Assembly (NCBI RefSeq): GCF_029962835.1
Contig: NC_080586.1
Coordinates: forward strand, 71,425,001 to 71,489,000
DNA from: Magnolia sinica
Taxonomy: Eukaryota; Streptophyta; Magnoliopsida; Magnoliales; Magnoliaceae
DNA length: 64,000 bases
Direction: 5' to 3'
Part shown: one piece after another, positions 1 through 12,200 of the stretch
Position numbering within the stretch: position 1 is the stretch's first letter
Layout: each line of letters begins with the position of its first letter
Position numbers and translations under genes: made by a program
Notes under the pieces: model-generated
Database searches by the model: none
The model's input: the letters and a program-made list of their open reading frames with translations, nothing else
Told to the model about the DNA's origin: nothing

Positions 1-2
1 GT

Positions 3-1487
3 GTATACCAGACACGGAAAGACCAGTTAAGAACATACGTGGAGAAAGCGAAAGAACTTATCAATGGATTTCAACTCTGTCGTGTCACTCGAATCCCTCG
101 TACAGAAAACGGCAAAGCCGATCTATTAGCAAAGCTCGCCTCCCCCGATGAGGATGATATACCCAGGTCCGTCCCTGTCGAATACGTCGATAAACCGAGT
201 ATAAATGAACCAATTAGCGAGGCCATCAATACAATCGACTCGGAACCATCCTGGATCGATCCAATCCGCCAATACCTTGACAAGGGAAAGCTACCTGAAG
301 ATCGTGCTGAGGCTCGACGAGTTAAGATCCGAGCCTCCCGTTACACCATACTCAACGGAACCCTCTATAAGAAAGGTTACTACGCTCCGTTGCTGCGGTG
401 CCTCAAACCCAGTGAGGCGAACTATGTATTACGTGAAATCCATGAAGGAATCTGCGGAAACCACTCTGGAGGGCGATCTCTCGCCCACAAGGTCCTACGA
501 CAGGGATATTACTGGCCCACTATCCAACACGACGCTCGCAAGCTCGTCCAAAAATGCGACAAATGTCAACGGTTCGCGGCAATTCCGAGGCAAGCCCCCG
601 AGACACTGACGCCGATGACTGGTCCCTGGCCCTTCGCACAGTGGGGTGTCGAGATCATAGGTCCACTCTCTATGGGAAAAGGTCAGACCAAATTTGCTGT
701 GGTAGCAGTGGATTATTTCACGAAGTGGGCCGAAGCAGAGCCATTAGCTAAAATAACCGAGCAGAAGATCACCGAGTTTGTATGGAAAAACATTATCTGC
801 CGATTCGGAGTACCCCGTGCCATTATTACAGATAATGGAAGGCAATTTGATAATAGGAGCTTTCGCGAGATGTGCGACAACCTCGGAATCAGAAACGTCT
901 ATTCTTCACCTCATCATCCTCAGACTAACGGACAAGTTGAGGCGGTTAACAAGATTATCAAGCAACATCTTCGGACCAAGCTTGACCGAGCCAAAGGAGC
1001 ATGGGCCGAAGAGCTCCCGAAAATTCTTTGGGCTTACCGAACTACAGCTCGAACCGCCATGGGAGAAACTCCCTTTTCACTCGCGTATGGCTCGAAAGCC
1101 GTCACTCCTGTTGAAATCGGATTACCTTCGGCTCGAGTCACTTCGTTCAATGCGGAAGAAAATGAAGAACTCCTTACACTCGGGCTCGACCTTCTGGACG
1201 AACAAAGGGAAGTGGCGCGGTTACGCACGGAGGCACGGCAACGACAAGTGGCTCGGTTCTACTATACCCGAGTTAAGACCAGGAAGTTTCGAATCGGAGA
1301 TATGGTTCTCCGAAAAGTTTTTTCCAACACCAAGGAATTTGGGTCGGGTACGTTGGGACCCAATTGGGAAGGACCCTATATCGTCTCGGGCACCATCCGA
1401 CCAGGAACGTATCGGTTAGAAGATCTAAACGGACAATCATTGCCTCATCCTTGGAACGCTGAGCACCTCAAGGTTTACTATCCTTAG
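3..1487 (+). CDS. Ty3/gypsy pol polyprotein, RNase H end and integrase (partial)
   Basis: The frame is open from base 3, so the first ATG at 39 is internal to a longer polyprotein. Numbering from that ATG, about residues 1-35 are the end of the RNase H domain. Next comes the integrase HHCC zinc module (HEGICGNH, then CDKC near residue 175) and the rve core. The core keeps the second acidic residue (ITDNGRQF) and the third (NGQVEAVN). The first, normally Asp in this family, reads Glu (GVEIIGP, codon 651-653, residue 205), which probably impairs catalysis. The frame ends with the conserved NAEHLKVYYP tail typical of Tat and Athila pol. There are no internal stops, so this part of the element decayed little. 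It would act in reverse transcription and integration of the element. Confidence 0.9.
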   Translation, partial: VYQTRKDQLRTYVEKAKELINGFQLCRVTRIPRTENGKADLLAKLASPDEDDIPRSVPVEYVDKPSINEPISEAINTIDSEPSWIDPIRQYLDKGKLPEDRAEARRVKIRASRYTILNGTLYKKGYYAPLLRCLKPSEANYVLREIHEGICGNHSGGRSLAHKVLRQGYYWPTIQHDARKLVQKCDKCQRFAAIPRQAPETLTPMTGPWPFAQWGVEIIGPLSMGKGQTKFAVVAVDYFTKWAEAEPLAKITEQKITEFVWKNIICRFGVPRAIITDNGRQFDNRSFREMCDNLGIRNVYSSPHHPQTNGQVEAVNKIIKQHLRTKLDRAKGAWAEELPKILWAYRTTARTAMGETPFSLAYGSKAVTPVEIGLPSARVTSFNAEENEELLTLGLDLLDEQREVARLRTEARQRQVARFYYTRVKTRKFRIGDMVLRKVFSNTKEFGSGTLGPNWEGPYIVSGTIRPGTYRLEDLNGQSLPHPWNAEHLKVYYP

Positions 1488-4443
1488 CTCGATACTCAAT
1501 GTTTAAAGACTCTGAACTAAGAAAGATTAAAGCTAAGTCAAATGAATAAAACTAAGCATTTTCTTTCATTCATCGGCCACATGCGGGTACAACATGTGAA
1601 TACATCACAAAAAAAGGGCCTTGGTTACTGTCCTCCGGTAGGGCCGGTACCCGAAGCATCCTCGCATGTCCCGGCCTCATCCCCAGTAGCGGCGTCCGGA
1701 TTCTCGGATTCCGAGGCTCCTCCACCCTCGATTTCTGAGAGATCGAGGTCAGGAAAGGATTTCTTTATGTCTTTGATACATTCCAGAAATCCGCTTTGGA
1801 ACAAGCGATCCCTCTCATCCTCGAACTCCGCTGACTCAAGAAAAGCTTGGACGGCTTGTCCCTCGCCTTCTCAGCCTCCCGAGTCTTCTCGTTGGCCTGC
1901 TGAACAAGCCCCGCCGCCTCAAGCTTAGCCCAAGCCAAGTCATCTGCACAATAAGCATGGACTGCTAGAACTCGTCAGTTCTCTTCTTCAGCTCTGGAAA
2001 GGAGAGCCAATACCCGAGTAACCTCGGCTTGCGCTTCATCAAGGGCTCTCCTGGAGAGAGCCGCCTCTGCCTTTGCGTCTTCGGCAGCTTTCCGGGCAAG
2101 GGCCGCCTCTCCTGTCAGAACGCCGACCCGAATTTCGGCTTCCTCGCGTCGCCCTTCGGCTTCCGACAGAAGAGTCTGCATCCGATGAGTCGAAGATAAC
2201 TCCTTGCTGGCCTTAATCAAGCAAGGAGCGAGTTTAAAAAGCACCCTTGCTGCATGGCCGACGGTTTGCGATGAAGGAGCGTTGTAGAGACTGATGAACT
2301 CTTTTTCGCCCCCATGGGCTAAGGCCCAGGGAACCATCCCCGACACCACCTTCTGCAGGACGGACGGCCCTTCTTGGTTCGTTTCCTCCCCTCTGGAGGA
2401 TGCAGTCCTCGTCTCTTCTTCCCCTCTGGAAGACGCGGCCTTAGTCTCTTCCTCCTGTCTCGGAACATCCGTCGCAACGTGTCCCGAGTCGGGTGCCGCC
2501 TGAGGTTCCGAGGCTGCGGCCACCGTCGCTTCCACCCTTTCTTCCGGGTCAGAAATTACGACGACAACAGGGGCAGAAGAACTCGCGGGCTCCTTCTCCT
2601 TCTGCACCACTCTGTCTCTTCGGCGGCCGAGGCTCCGACAGAAGAACTGATCGCGGAGGAGCCTTTAACTTCGTAACCGTCCTAAGAGGAGGACGAGCTC
2701 CAGTCATTTCCGAGGGGGCCGATTCGAAAACAATCCTGAGATGGGGTCGAGCTTCGGGCAAATCTAAAAGTAATAATAGAAAAAAAACGAAGTAAGTCAG
2801 GAAAAATTCAGAAGATACATGAAGATACATTTTCAATTACCTGTGACGGCCGAGTCAAGACCTGCGAGATGAAGACGCTCCGGCTGTAAGAGCACCTTCC
2901 AGGACCTATCTGTCGGATCCAACGCCCTCAACTCTTTGATCCGAGCTGAAGCACTGGAGCCGAGCTTTTGCCGCTTCTTTGGAATATCTGTCAGACACAA
3001 GCCCGTCAGACTCTGAATATTACAAAAATAAAGAAGGGCAAGAGAGAAGACCCAAGTCACCTGCTCTCTAGAACGCCCGAGGAACACGAGCCTCGCAGGA
3101 CCCGAACTCAGCCGTCTCCCAGCGACCATAGGCCCAAAACCAACGTTCTCTCCAATGTTTGTTGGAAGTGGGAGAGTCGGTTATTAGGGAGCCACCTCCG
3201 CCCCGCCAAACAGCGAAGACATAAAAGCCGGGGTAGTTCGGATTCACGCGCACTTGGTATAAGTGGAGAAATTCGTCGATTGTTAGCGGTGGCTGTTCCA
3301 TCTCAGCTCACAACACCGCACACCCGAATAAGTTCCTCCACCCATTCGGAACTATTTGCCCCGGGGCAATCTGAATACGAGATAAAACTCCCCGGATAAT
3401 GGCCTGAAGGGGCAGACGCAAGCCGCATTGCATCGAGACTTGCTAGATCGCAACTGCCCCAGCAGGAGGATGATCTGGCAAGTCATTCGGACGGGGGAGA
3501 TAAGTGATAACCGATTCGGGGATGTGATACCCGATTCAGATTCTGTCTAAATCTGCCTCAGTTAAAACTGAAGGAACCGGGTCGCTTAGATCATCCCCCG
3601 ATCCTTCTCCTTCAGACTCGGCGTGTGCCGACTCGTCAACAGGAACCGACCCAGAGGTTCCCTCGGCAATCAATATTTTCTCTTCCTCTTCCTCTTCTTC
3701 CTCCATACCCCTTGGACAATTAGGCCTTCCCGGGCGGGTTATTAAAGACGACCCACCACGAGAAGGATCAACGGAAGCAGGGCGCTCCGCCGGAGCTTCA
3801 GTGACCCTCTCAGAAAGAAAAGCAGCGTTCGCATCAACTGCCATCTCTGTCAGTAAGGAAGGCGATTCCGCAACATTCCAAAAACGTTGCGCTTCGCCTT
3901 CATCTCCGGAAACTCCCTCCTGGGGACTTCGAGAACCTCTAGCCGCCATTATCACTAAATAAAGAGGAAGGGGAGACTCACCGGAGGGAGGAAGAAAAAC
4001 GGAAATGGCGAAAGGAGCCGCTGACAGTCAAGAAAAAGGAAAGGAAGAAGATGAAAGACCGAAAAAGCTCCAAAGGAAATGCAAAGTGGGAATGGCAGTA
4101 GAAGTTCGAAATGCGGGACCCCCCCCCCCATTTTATAAGATTGCCATGTGGCGGAAGCAATTAATGGGGAAATGATTCGACGCCTACATCGATTCCCCCA
4201 CTCGACACGTGGCGCACGTCGACTGACGACAATAATGCCCTTGCTACGTGTCCAAACCTCGTTGGCGGGGTGAGTGATTTGACGGCTGTCGGCGCACGCG
4301 ATGTCAGAAACTGAACCGTCTCCCGTCAAAGGCGACACAGAGTGCATTAAGTGACTACTTATTGTCTCGGATTAAGTTATGAACCGACTCAAAACTCGCT
4401 ACTCCTAAGTGTCATATGAAACACATGGAGTAAGGGGGCTTAC
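1488..4443. other. spacer between pol and 3' LTR of the Tat element
   Basis: This long noncoding-in-sense region separates the pol stop from the 3' LTR. Its only coherent coding signal is the antisense gene. It ends in a purine run, AGTAAGGGGGC at about 4431-4440, just before the LTR, which is a plausible polypurine tract for plus-strand priming. Plus-strand frames here (for example 1542-1928) are shadows. Confidence 0.6.
1975..3955 (-). pseudogene. antisense accessory gene of the Tat retrotransposon, decayed
   Basis: On the strand opposite to pol, between pol and the 3' LTR, several frames look like pieces of one gene. From 3955 down: an acidic Ser/Glu-rich segment with a poly-Glu run; then, in the same frame but interrupted by three stops, a stretch ending at 3068 that contains LYQVRVNPNYPGFYVF and LITDSPTSNKHW. 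This resembles the putative gypsy-type transposon domain (Pfam Transposase_28). Frames at 3129-2833, 2836-2549 and 2610-1975 follow; the last is Ala/Glu-rich with a coiled-coil-like C-terminal half (EAEGRREEAE, ARKAAEDAKAEAA). Frame changes may reflect introns (a possible donor near 2850 and acceptor near 2768) or frameshifts. Such antisense ORFs are known in Tat elements, with unknown function. Confidence 0.7.
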
Positions 4444-5253
4444 TGTTGGTGAAAAAATAGTTCAAGTCTGGAGACTCGGCTATGGAATGGACCAACTCTA
4501 TCGACACAGCCCGGAGTTCCGAGTCAAGAAGCCTGACCGAGGCAAGAGTGTCAAAAGGAGAGACTTGGCTCGGATCATGAGAGACTAATCTTGGCCGAGA
4601 CTTACAGAGTCCTGAGACAAAAGGCAGCATCTATAAAGTGCACGGAGTTGGCTCGGCAAACGAGGCGGTTACATCCAAAGAGACCAACTGAGGCTCAAAG
4701 CTCAAGAGCCCCACGACCGACTATAAAACCGACCCAACTTGAGCTTGGTTACAGTGTCGGCAATCGGGTCAAGACCGCATTGGTTATGGATCAATCTCGT
4801 CTTATCCGACAGAGGGCAAGTAGCTCAAATCTTCAATAAGCCAGCCGAGACTCGTCTATCAATTGAGTCGACCAGGCCTGAAGAAGGAAGGAACGGTGTA
4901 GAATGAAACGTCATCCCGAAAATCAAGTAAAAAGATCCGGGATCAGGATCGGCTGGATTCCAAAATTGAATTGGAATCAAATCTCCGTGATACCAGGAGA
5001 GGATCCCGCACACGATATCGGGAGGAGAATCCTCGTACGATTAAAGGCTCCATCAGATATAAAAGAGGAACCTCCATCGTCTTGGGAGGTACGTAAAAAA
5101 TTCTTTCTCAATACCCCTCAATACATTTAGACTCAGAATCCAGGCCTGACTTTGGCATCGGAGGGTCCTCTGCTCAAGCCAGGGTCTCCTTTGTCCTCTT
5201 TCTGTGCAGGTATATGAAGGTCTAAGAGGACGAACCAGATTTTTGCATCAACA
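4444..5253 (+). repeat. 3' LTR of the Tat-type element
   Basis: The LTR begins TGTTGGTGAAAAA and ends TTTTTGCATCAACA, an imperfect terminal inverted repeat with TG...CA ends, about 810 bp. A purine-rich tract precedes it and non-element sequence follows. The 5' LTR is outside the window, so identity between LTRs cannot be judged. Confidence 0.75.
5058..5065 (+). promoter_or_regulatory. TATA box of the LTR promoter
   Basis: TATAAAAG lies in the last quarter of the LTR, where the U3/R boundary is expected. Transcription would begin roughly 30 bp downstream. Confidence 0.5.
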
Positions 5254-6155
5254 CAAATGATGGACAGAGTGGATCTCACGTAATGGGTTAAAAAAATTAA
5301 GTATGGCATCTTATGATTTTGTTTAATATATCATTGGGATCCATTGTTTTTTTTTACAATTCTATGTAATGCGTATATGAAATACACTCTAACTATTAGG
5401 TATGTGATCTCAAGTTATATTCCATGCCAAAATTGAAATGAGATTCAGGTGGGCCACACCAAACGAATAGTTAGGAAAGAGAGGTCTCAGAAAGAGACGT
5501 CCATCTTTAATTTTTACATGGCCCACCACCATGATTATATAAAAATCACTCCAGTCGTTGGATGCCACACCAAAATTTAACTATAGTCTAATATGGCCCA
5601 CAATGATTCATGTGTTACATATTAGAGGAAACTGTTTGGAGTGTAAACATTGCCATATGCACTTCTTCCAATCGTGTGGTCCACCTGAATCATGGAACCA
5701 TCTGAGTTTTGAATCCTAGACTTAGCAGGAGGTGATGCACCCGATGGTCAGGGTGGATTACAAATGAGAATCATGATGGAGCTCACCTGAGCCGCTAAAT
5801 CCTTCCCAGACATGGGCCTACCAACCCTTAACAAATCCAATATGGGTCATGCAAGTCACCCCGGGTAGGTCCACCAAGGACAATCCACGGCCAATGGCCT
5901 CCCTCTCACTAACCATTCAAAAAGAATGGAATTGAATCTAAACCATTCAATGGGCCATGTAAGTCGGCTCACTGAAGACGATCCCAACCATTCAAAAATG
6001 AAATTAAATCTAAACCATTGACGATTTCATGATTTAATGTCCAAAAATCCACCCCTTCAACAGTTCCAACTATCCATGCACATGGCCCAGGTCAACGATC
6101 ACCGGGGTACGAATTTACTTAAGTAGTCCGCGGGCCACAGCATCGACTGCCACTG
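5254..6155. other. upstream region of DLH copy 1, no gene
   Basis: This is AT-rich noncoding sequence with scattered phrases of the local fold-back repeats (GGCCCACC, GTGGTCCACCTGAAT). No coding signal is visible. Homology with the copy 2 upstream region starts only near 6075 (matching 48597), so most of this stretch is specific to copy 1. Confidence 0.5.
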
Positions 6156-6163
6156 TATAAAAA
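6156..6163 (+). promoter_or_regulatory. TATA box of DLH copy 1
   Basis: TATAAAAA lies 82 bp before the ATG and is kept in the paralogous promoter at 48675. That conservation between copies supports it as a core promoter. Confidence 0.6.
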
Positions 6164-6237
6164 CACTGGCCCCCCTCCATTTCTCCCGCTGTCCCACTCC
6201 ATCTCTTCTTGGGAAGTGGCAAGAGAAAGCAGTGAAA

Positions 6238-9200
6238 ATGGCAAGCTCGCAGTGCTGTGAAAATCCTCCAACGTTGAGCTCTACCTGCGGGCAGGGGTGC
6301 GTAGAAGACGTCGGTGGCCTCAAGGCCTATATTACCGGCCCTTCCGATTCTAAGCTTGCTGTTCTCCTCGTTTCCGATGTTTTCGGTACTTGTCGATTTC
6401 GACTCCTTTCTTGCACTATGCAGATTTCAACCACTCTTAGTTCTATTTTTGTTTCTTTCTTCTTCTTCTTCTTCTTTTTTTAAATCTGGGTTTTGAGAAT
6501 TTGATGTGTTTGATGATTGTTATGTGCGAATTTGATCTTAGTTTGATGAAATATTGTTGTGTTTTCTTTGTTTTCTATTGATATGTGGATGATATTTTTG
6601 GTTCTTTCATGTAGTTTTCTGTTCTTTGGTACCCCTAACTGGCTTTTCGCATGTGCGCTTTGGTTGTTTGTCACTTTTGTTTCACTAGGTGAGAGTATTT
6701 GATATTGAATTGTGGAAATATTGGTGGGTTTTTGATATTTTTCTTTAGATTTTTATTTTTTTTAAAAAATTTCTTTCATGTAGTATGTTGTTCTTTGTTG
6801 GGGTGTTATTCTTTAAGTAGATTTCACATGTGAATTTTGATTGTTTTTCACGTTTGATGCTTGGCATGAGAGCATTTGATCTTGATTTGTGCAAATATTG
6901 GTGGGTTTCTAGTTTTTTAATTTTTCTTTAGATTTAAATTTTTTTTTTTTTTCTTTCATGTAGTATGCTTCTTTTTTTTTTTTTGGGTTTCTTCTTTTAG
7001 TGGGTTTCACATGTGGGGTTTTTTATTTTTTATTTTTCACTTTTTGATGCTTGGGTATTTGATCTTGGTTTCTGTGAATATTGGTGGGCTTTTCTTGTTT
7101 TTTAATTGGAAGATGAATGGTGGAGCGGATGAGTTGGAATATCATAGAGTCATCTCTCCACAGTACATGCTGCAGGTGAAGTATTGAATCTATTGATCAA
7201 GTTCAGCCATCTAATTTTCTGTATTGTGGGTGGCAACTGATTCAAAATTCTCATCCATCGGATGGTGCTAGACGTCTGATCACTGGCCATTGAAATGATG
7301 CTAGTCAACAAAAATAGTTAACGGTCAGCATTCATTGCTGGAAAGAAAAGAAAGCTGATGGATACGATTAGGCCGGCATGTCTGATTTTTGATAAGTAGG
7401 CCATCCATGGTAGTCATCACTAGATGGAAGGCTCTGTTTGATGCATCACCCTGTGAGTGTACTGTAGAGAGATTGCTCTACCATATTTGGGTTCTTCCAG
7501 GTTTCACTGTAATTGTCCTTTTCCATATAGATGGTCTTTTTATTTTCATTCATGCAATATGTAGGCTTTTGTCTGCATGTTGTCTGATGGTAGAGTATTG
7601 GATATTTGTCATTTTGGTGCCTACAACTACCCTTTTTGATGCAAACACCTTTTTCTACTTCAAGCAGAGAGAAGGTTATTTGTTATCCTCTCTGAAAAAA
7701 GAGTGTTTGTTGTTGTTGCTGTTGGGGGACTGCGGAAGCACACAGAGATGAATCAAGTAAAGTATTCCAATAGGACAATCAAGCCCAATCACAAGGACTC
7801 CGAATTTAAGGTAGAAACACCCTTTTGGGAAAAAATCATAGCACAAAGCAACATATATGCACTATGAAAGTAAAAAATTACAAGAGATCGAGATTACCCG
7901 ATTTGAACAAGCCTCGAATCACCCAAGCTACACCCTTGAAACCCTATGAACGAATTAGAAAGCTCTTGATACCCCCTATTCCCGATTACACCCATATATA
8001 TAGCCTCTAGGTGAATCACAATCAAAATAGCAAACAAATCCCGCACTTACGCAATTTTGCGTAACTTTGCGCGATTGTTCGATGACACCTTCGATGACAC
8101 TTCGATGGCATCGAACATCTTCAATGTCATCGAACTAAACACCAAACGTTCCGGCGAGTAAACATGTATTTTCTGGATTTTATCGATGACACTTCAATGG
8201 GACTTCGATGTCATTGACAGCTCGTCGATGGCATCAAACCCATTTCAATGGCATCGAGCAAGACACCAAAAGTGTCCAACAACAAATCATGTGATTTCTG
8301 GATTTTTCCATTGGCATCGAGCAACTGTCGATGGTATCCAACAGCTCTCGATGGCATTGAACTGTTTGTCGATGGCATCGACAGACCTTGTTACTGAAAG
8401 ATTTAAAACATCAACAACAATCTCCATCATGTCTTCAATCTTTATTCTTTGTAGCTTTTTGTCATCTTCTCTAATTCTTCCTTGCATCATAGCTCCACCG
8501 TTGCTTCTCGTACATCCTCCATCTTCCTTTTATGCCTTCACCAAGCACAGAGAAGTTGCACAAAACTTGAAATTTTCTGAGAGAACCACCTTAGTGAGCA
8601 TGTTCACCGAATTCACGCTTGTGTGAATGTCACACCTCCTTCCTTAAGCACTTATTGGATAAAATGATGACAAACATCAATGTGTTTAGTACGTGAGTGA
8701 TAAACAGAATTTTTAGCTAAATTTATCACGCTTTCATTGTCACAAATAACCGGCACGACCCCCTACTGAAGTCCCAACTGATTTATTATCCCCCTCAATC
8801 AAACACCTTCCTTGAATGCCTCCGTCATTGCCATATACTCAGCTTCAATCGCGGAAAGAGCCACCACAGACTGAAGCTTCGACATCCAACCGATCGCTCT
8901 ACCCGCTTGCATAAACGAGTAACCGAAAGTCAACCTTCTACTGTCCACACTTCCCATGTAATTAGAATCCACATATCCTATTAACTTGGCCCTTGATTTC
9001 TCAAAAGATAAGACATAGTCCTATGCAATGTTTTAAATATCGACGATATCAACTGATATATCCCACGATATATCTTGTCTCCCACCTGTGCGATGAAAAA
9101 TGCACAGGTAGTGCCGGTATATCCCTATTCGATCTAGTAAGCATTTTCAATTTTTGATTAATGCTTTTGTTGTAAGTCACGTTAAACCAGAGTCAAATGG

Positions 9201-12200
9201 TTACAAATCTACGATTCTTCATGTTTTCCATGAAAATTTATGGATTTGGAACTTCGATTTTGAGATTTTGGAGAGATGGGTCAAGTTGCGAAAAATTGAG
9301 AAAAATCAAAATTTGTCAATTTCTCACAAATCAGTTGCAATCTTTGTATCCAAATACAAAATTAAACATGTATGTAACCTGATCTAGTGTTTCTTCTTTT
9401 GCTTTTGAATGTATTGCTTGTGTTTCTATACATGTCTTCTTACATTTATAAATTATATGAATAAACTTTGAATATACTTGCATCAGTCTAGTTGAAAAAC
9501 ACATATATTAGAACCCCATAGAAAGGAAACCCCTATTATGTGCACTTTTTAATTTTTTTTTTAAATTTATAATATTTTGATTTCTAAGCGTGTATTGATG
9601 TCTTTTTTCAACAATCCCTGAAGTTTCATTGAAAAATTCGACCAATTTCCCAATGTTCCCATGTTTCCTAACAACAACGATACATTACGCGATACAACTG
9701 ATATATCCCATTCGATAACCGATATTTATCCATATCCTAAGGGCGCAATACATTACGCGATAAAGGTATTTAAAACATTGGCCCTGTGTACCTTAAATGT
9801 ATCGAAATAGCCATTTCATTGCCTCTTAATATTGCTTTCCGGGGTTAGACATATATCTGCTAACAACACCAACCGCATGTAATATGTTTGGTCTAGTACA
9901 GACCATGTCATACATAAAGCTGCCAATCGCATTCGAATAAGGCACATGAGACATCTCTTACTTTTCTTCATCTATTTTAAGACAATGTTCAGAAGAAAGC
10001 TTACAATGAGCCGCGTGAGGAGCGTTGACCAGTTGTGCCCTGTTCATCCTATACTTCACCAATACCTTCTTAAGGTATTCCTTCTAAGATAACCAAAGCC
10101 TGCTCGTTTTCCTATCTCTAAGTATATCAATGTTGAGAACCCTCTTTGCAGCCCACAGATTTTTCATATTGAATGTCTTTAATAACTGAGTCTTCAGTAA
10201 GTCGATCTTAGACATGCTATGGCTGGCGATCAACATGTCATCAACATATAATACCGGGATGATGAATTTCCCATTACTTAGTGTCTTGTTATAGACATAG
10301 TGATCATATTGACTTTTGGTAAACATTTGACTCACCATGAAAGAATCAAACTTTTTGTACCACTGCCTAAGCGACTGTTTTAGGCCGTATAACGATCTTT
10401 TTAACCTGCAAACCTTGTTCTCTGCCTCTTTTATTTCGAAGCCTTTTGGTTGCTTCTGATATGCTTAGATAGAAGGTGTTGATTTCACTGAAATATTCGC
10501 ACATGTGGTGAAGGAAGTATCTATCACAGGAAGGCAATCTTCACCACCGGTGCAGATATCTCAGTGAAGTCGACACCTTCTCTCTAAGCATTATCCCTTC
10601 GCTACCAACCTTGCCTTATACCTTTATTGTTTCTTCTTGAAAGTCCACTTGCACCCGATTGCTTTTCAACCATTGGGAAGCTCCACCAGCTCCCACGTTT
10701 TGTTCTTATATAAGGAGTTCATCTCAACTATTGTTATCAAATGCGATCGCATATGTGCATACTATTGATCAAATCGCATATGCCATGATGGCATATGCGA
10801 TCCTGGCAAGTATGCCATGACATACTTTTATATGCGATAAATATGCGATCGCATATGCGAGTATGCGATCGCATACTGCATATGCAATTGGATATTTCCC
10901 AATAGCCAAGAGCAGAAGATTTTTTTATTTTTTTATTTTTTATTTTCAAATTGAAGAACTTTTGCCTATAATTAGGCACTCATATCCCCTCCATTTTCAC
11001 TATTCTTTACTCCAAAGCTCTAAATCTCTTACTCTTTCTCTCTTACACCTCTTTCTTTCTTACTCTAATCTCTCTACAATTATTTCAATTATGTTTATTT
11101 TTTGTATTTTATAAGTTGTGCTTACTTTTTGTAAATTAAGTTGTAAGTTATAACTTGTAAGTTGTTTCAAGTTATCCATTTATCATTAAAATTTCTTTGT
11201 TCAAAGTTTATAATAATTAGTTATATTTTAATGTAGCTTGTTGATTGTTTTGTTAAAATTTATATAATATAATATAAGTAATTAACCATATCACTTAAAC
11301 ACTCAAACTATAATGAAATAAGTAAAATAACCCAATCCAATCATGTGTACTAATTAGATGAGTTTTTCCCTCTTAAATTTTTTTTTTTTTTTATAGAATT
11401 TTTAGAAATTTTAGAAATTTTTTTTTTTTTGAAAAAATATGCCATGGCATATGCGATTGTGCGATCGCATATGCTGATCGCATGCAATCGCATATGCGAT
11501 TTGACAACATTGATCTCAACATCCATCGCTGCTTTTCACTTATAAAAGGAGTTCAGTTCCTGCGATCCCACAACGGATTCCTTCTGACCAGTGGCTGCTC
11601 CACTTGCTCCTGTGCCCCTGTTTGCGTATCAGTATCAACATGTGTATCATCTGTGTCTACCTGAACATCCATAACCAACTTTTCTGGTTCCTTGTGCTCA
11701 TTCTTACGAAACAAGGATCCTGTGTCGAATTTAACGCCACGACTATTGATAATTTTTCGTGTAACCCGGTCATACAATTCGTACCCCTTCACACCACTAC
11801 CATAGCTAACAAAGATGTACTTTTGGACTCTTCGGTGTAGCTTATCCCTTTCAGCTGATGGTACATGAGAGTAAGCTTCACAGCCAAACACACGCAATCC
11901 CAAGTAATCTACTTGTTGACCATTCCATACTTCCTCTAAAATTTTGCAATCAATGGCCGTAAAAGGGGACCGATTTACCAAGTAACAAGTCGTATTAATG
12001 GCCTCAATCCACAATTCTTTGCCCAACCTAGCATTACTAATCATGCATTAGGCTCTCTCCAAGAGAGTCCGATTCATCCGCTTAGCTACACCGTTTTTCT
12101 CTAGTGTGTAGCACATTGTGTTGTGCCTCATGATCTCTTCATTCTTACAGTATTAATTAAATTTACCTGAAGTAAATTCTCCACCATTATTTGTCCTTAG

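Larger units (their letters stand above)
1..5253 (+). mobile_element. Ty3/gypsy LTR retrotransposon, Tat-type, 3' part
   Basis: This is the 3' portion of an LTR retrotransposon that begins outside the window. In order it shows the end of RNase H, integrase, a long spacer with antisense reading frames, and a 3' LTR. There is no chromodomain: the pol frame ends soon after the integrase C-terminal module. A long region between pol and the 3' LTR carrying an antisense gene is known for the Tat lineage (Grande, Retand and relatives), which is the basis for the assignment. The host flank after the LTR begins CAAAT, but the matching left flank is outside the window, so the target duplication cannot be checked. 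Confidence 0.85.

Noticed and set aside
1542..1928. 128-residue plus-strand frame after the gypsy pol
   Set aside because: It has no recognisable domain, lies in the noncoding spacer of the element, and is the shadow of the antisense gene region.
3955..4347. Minus-strand frame upstream of the antisense gene
   Set aside because: A hydrophobic Phe/Leu/Ser-rich translation of pyrimidine-rich DNA, without a domain. More likely leader than coding.
6232..6237. Upstream in-frame GTG as start of DLH copy 1
   Set aside because: The ATG at 6238 is two codons later, and the paralogue uses the same ATG context; a GTG start is not expected in a plant nuclear gene.
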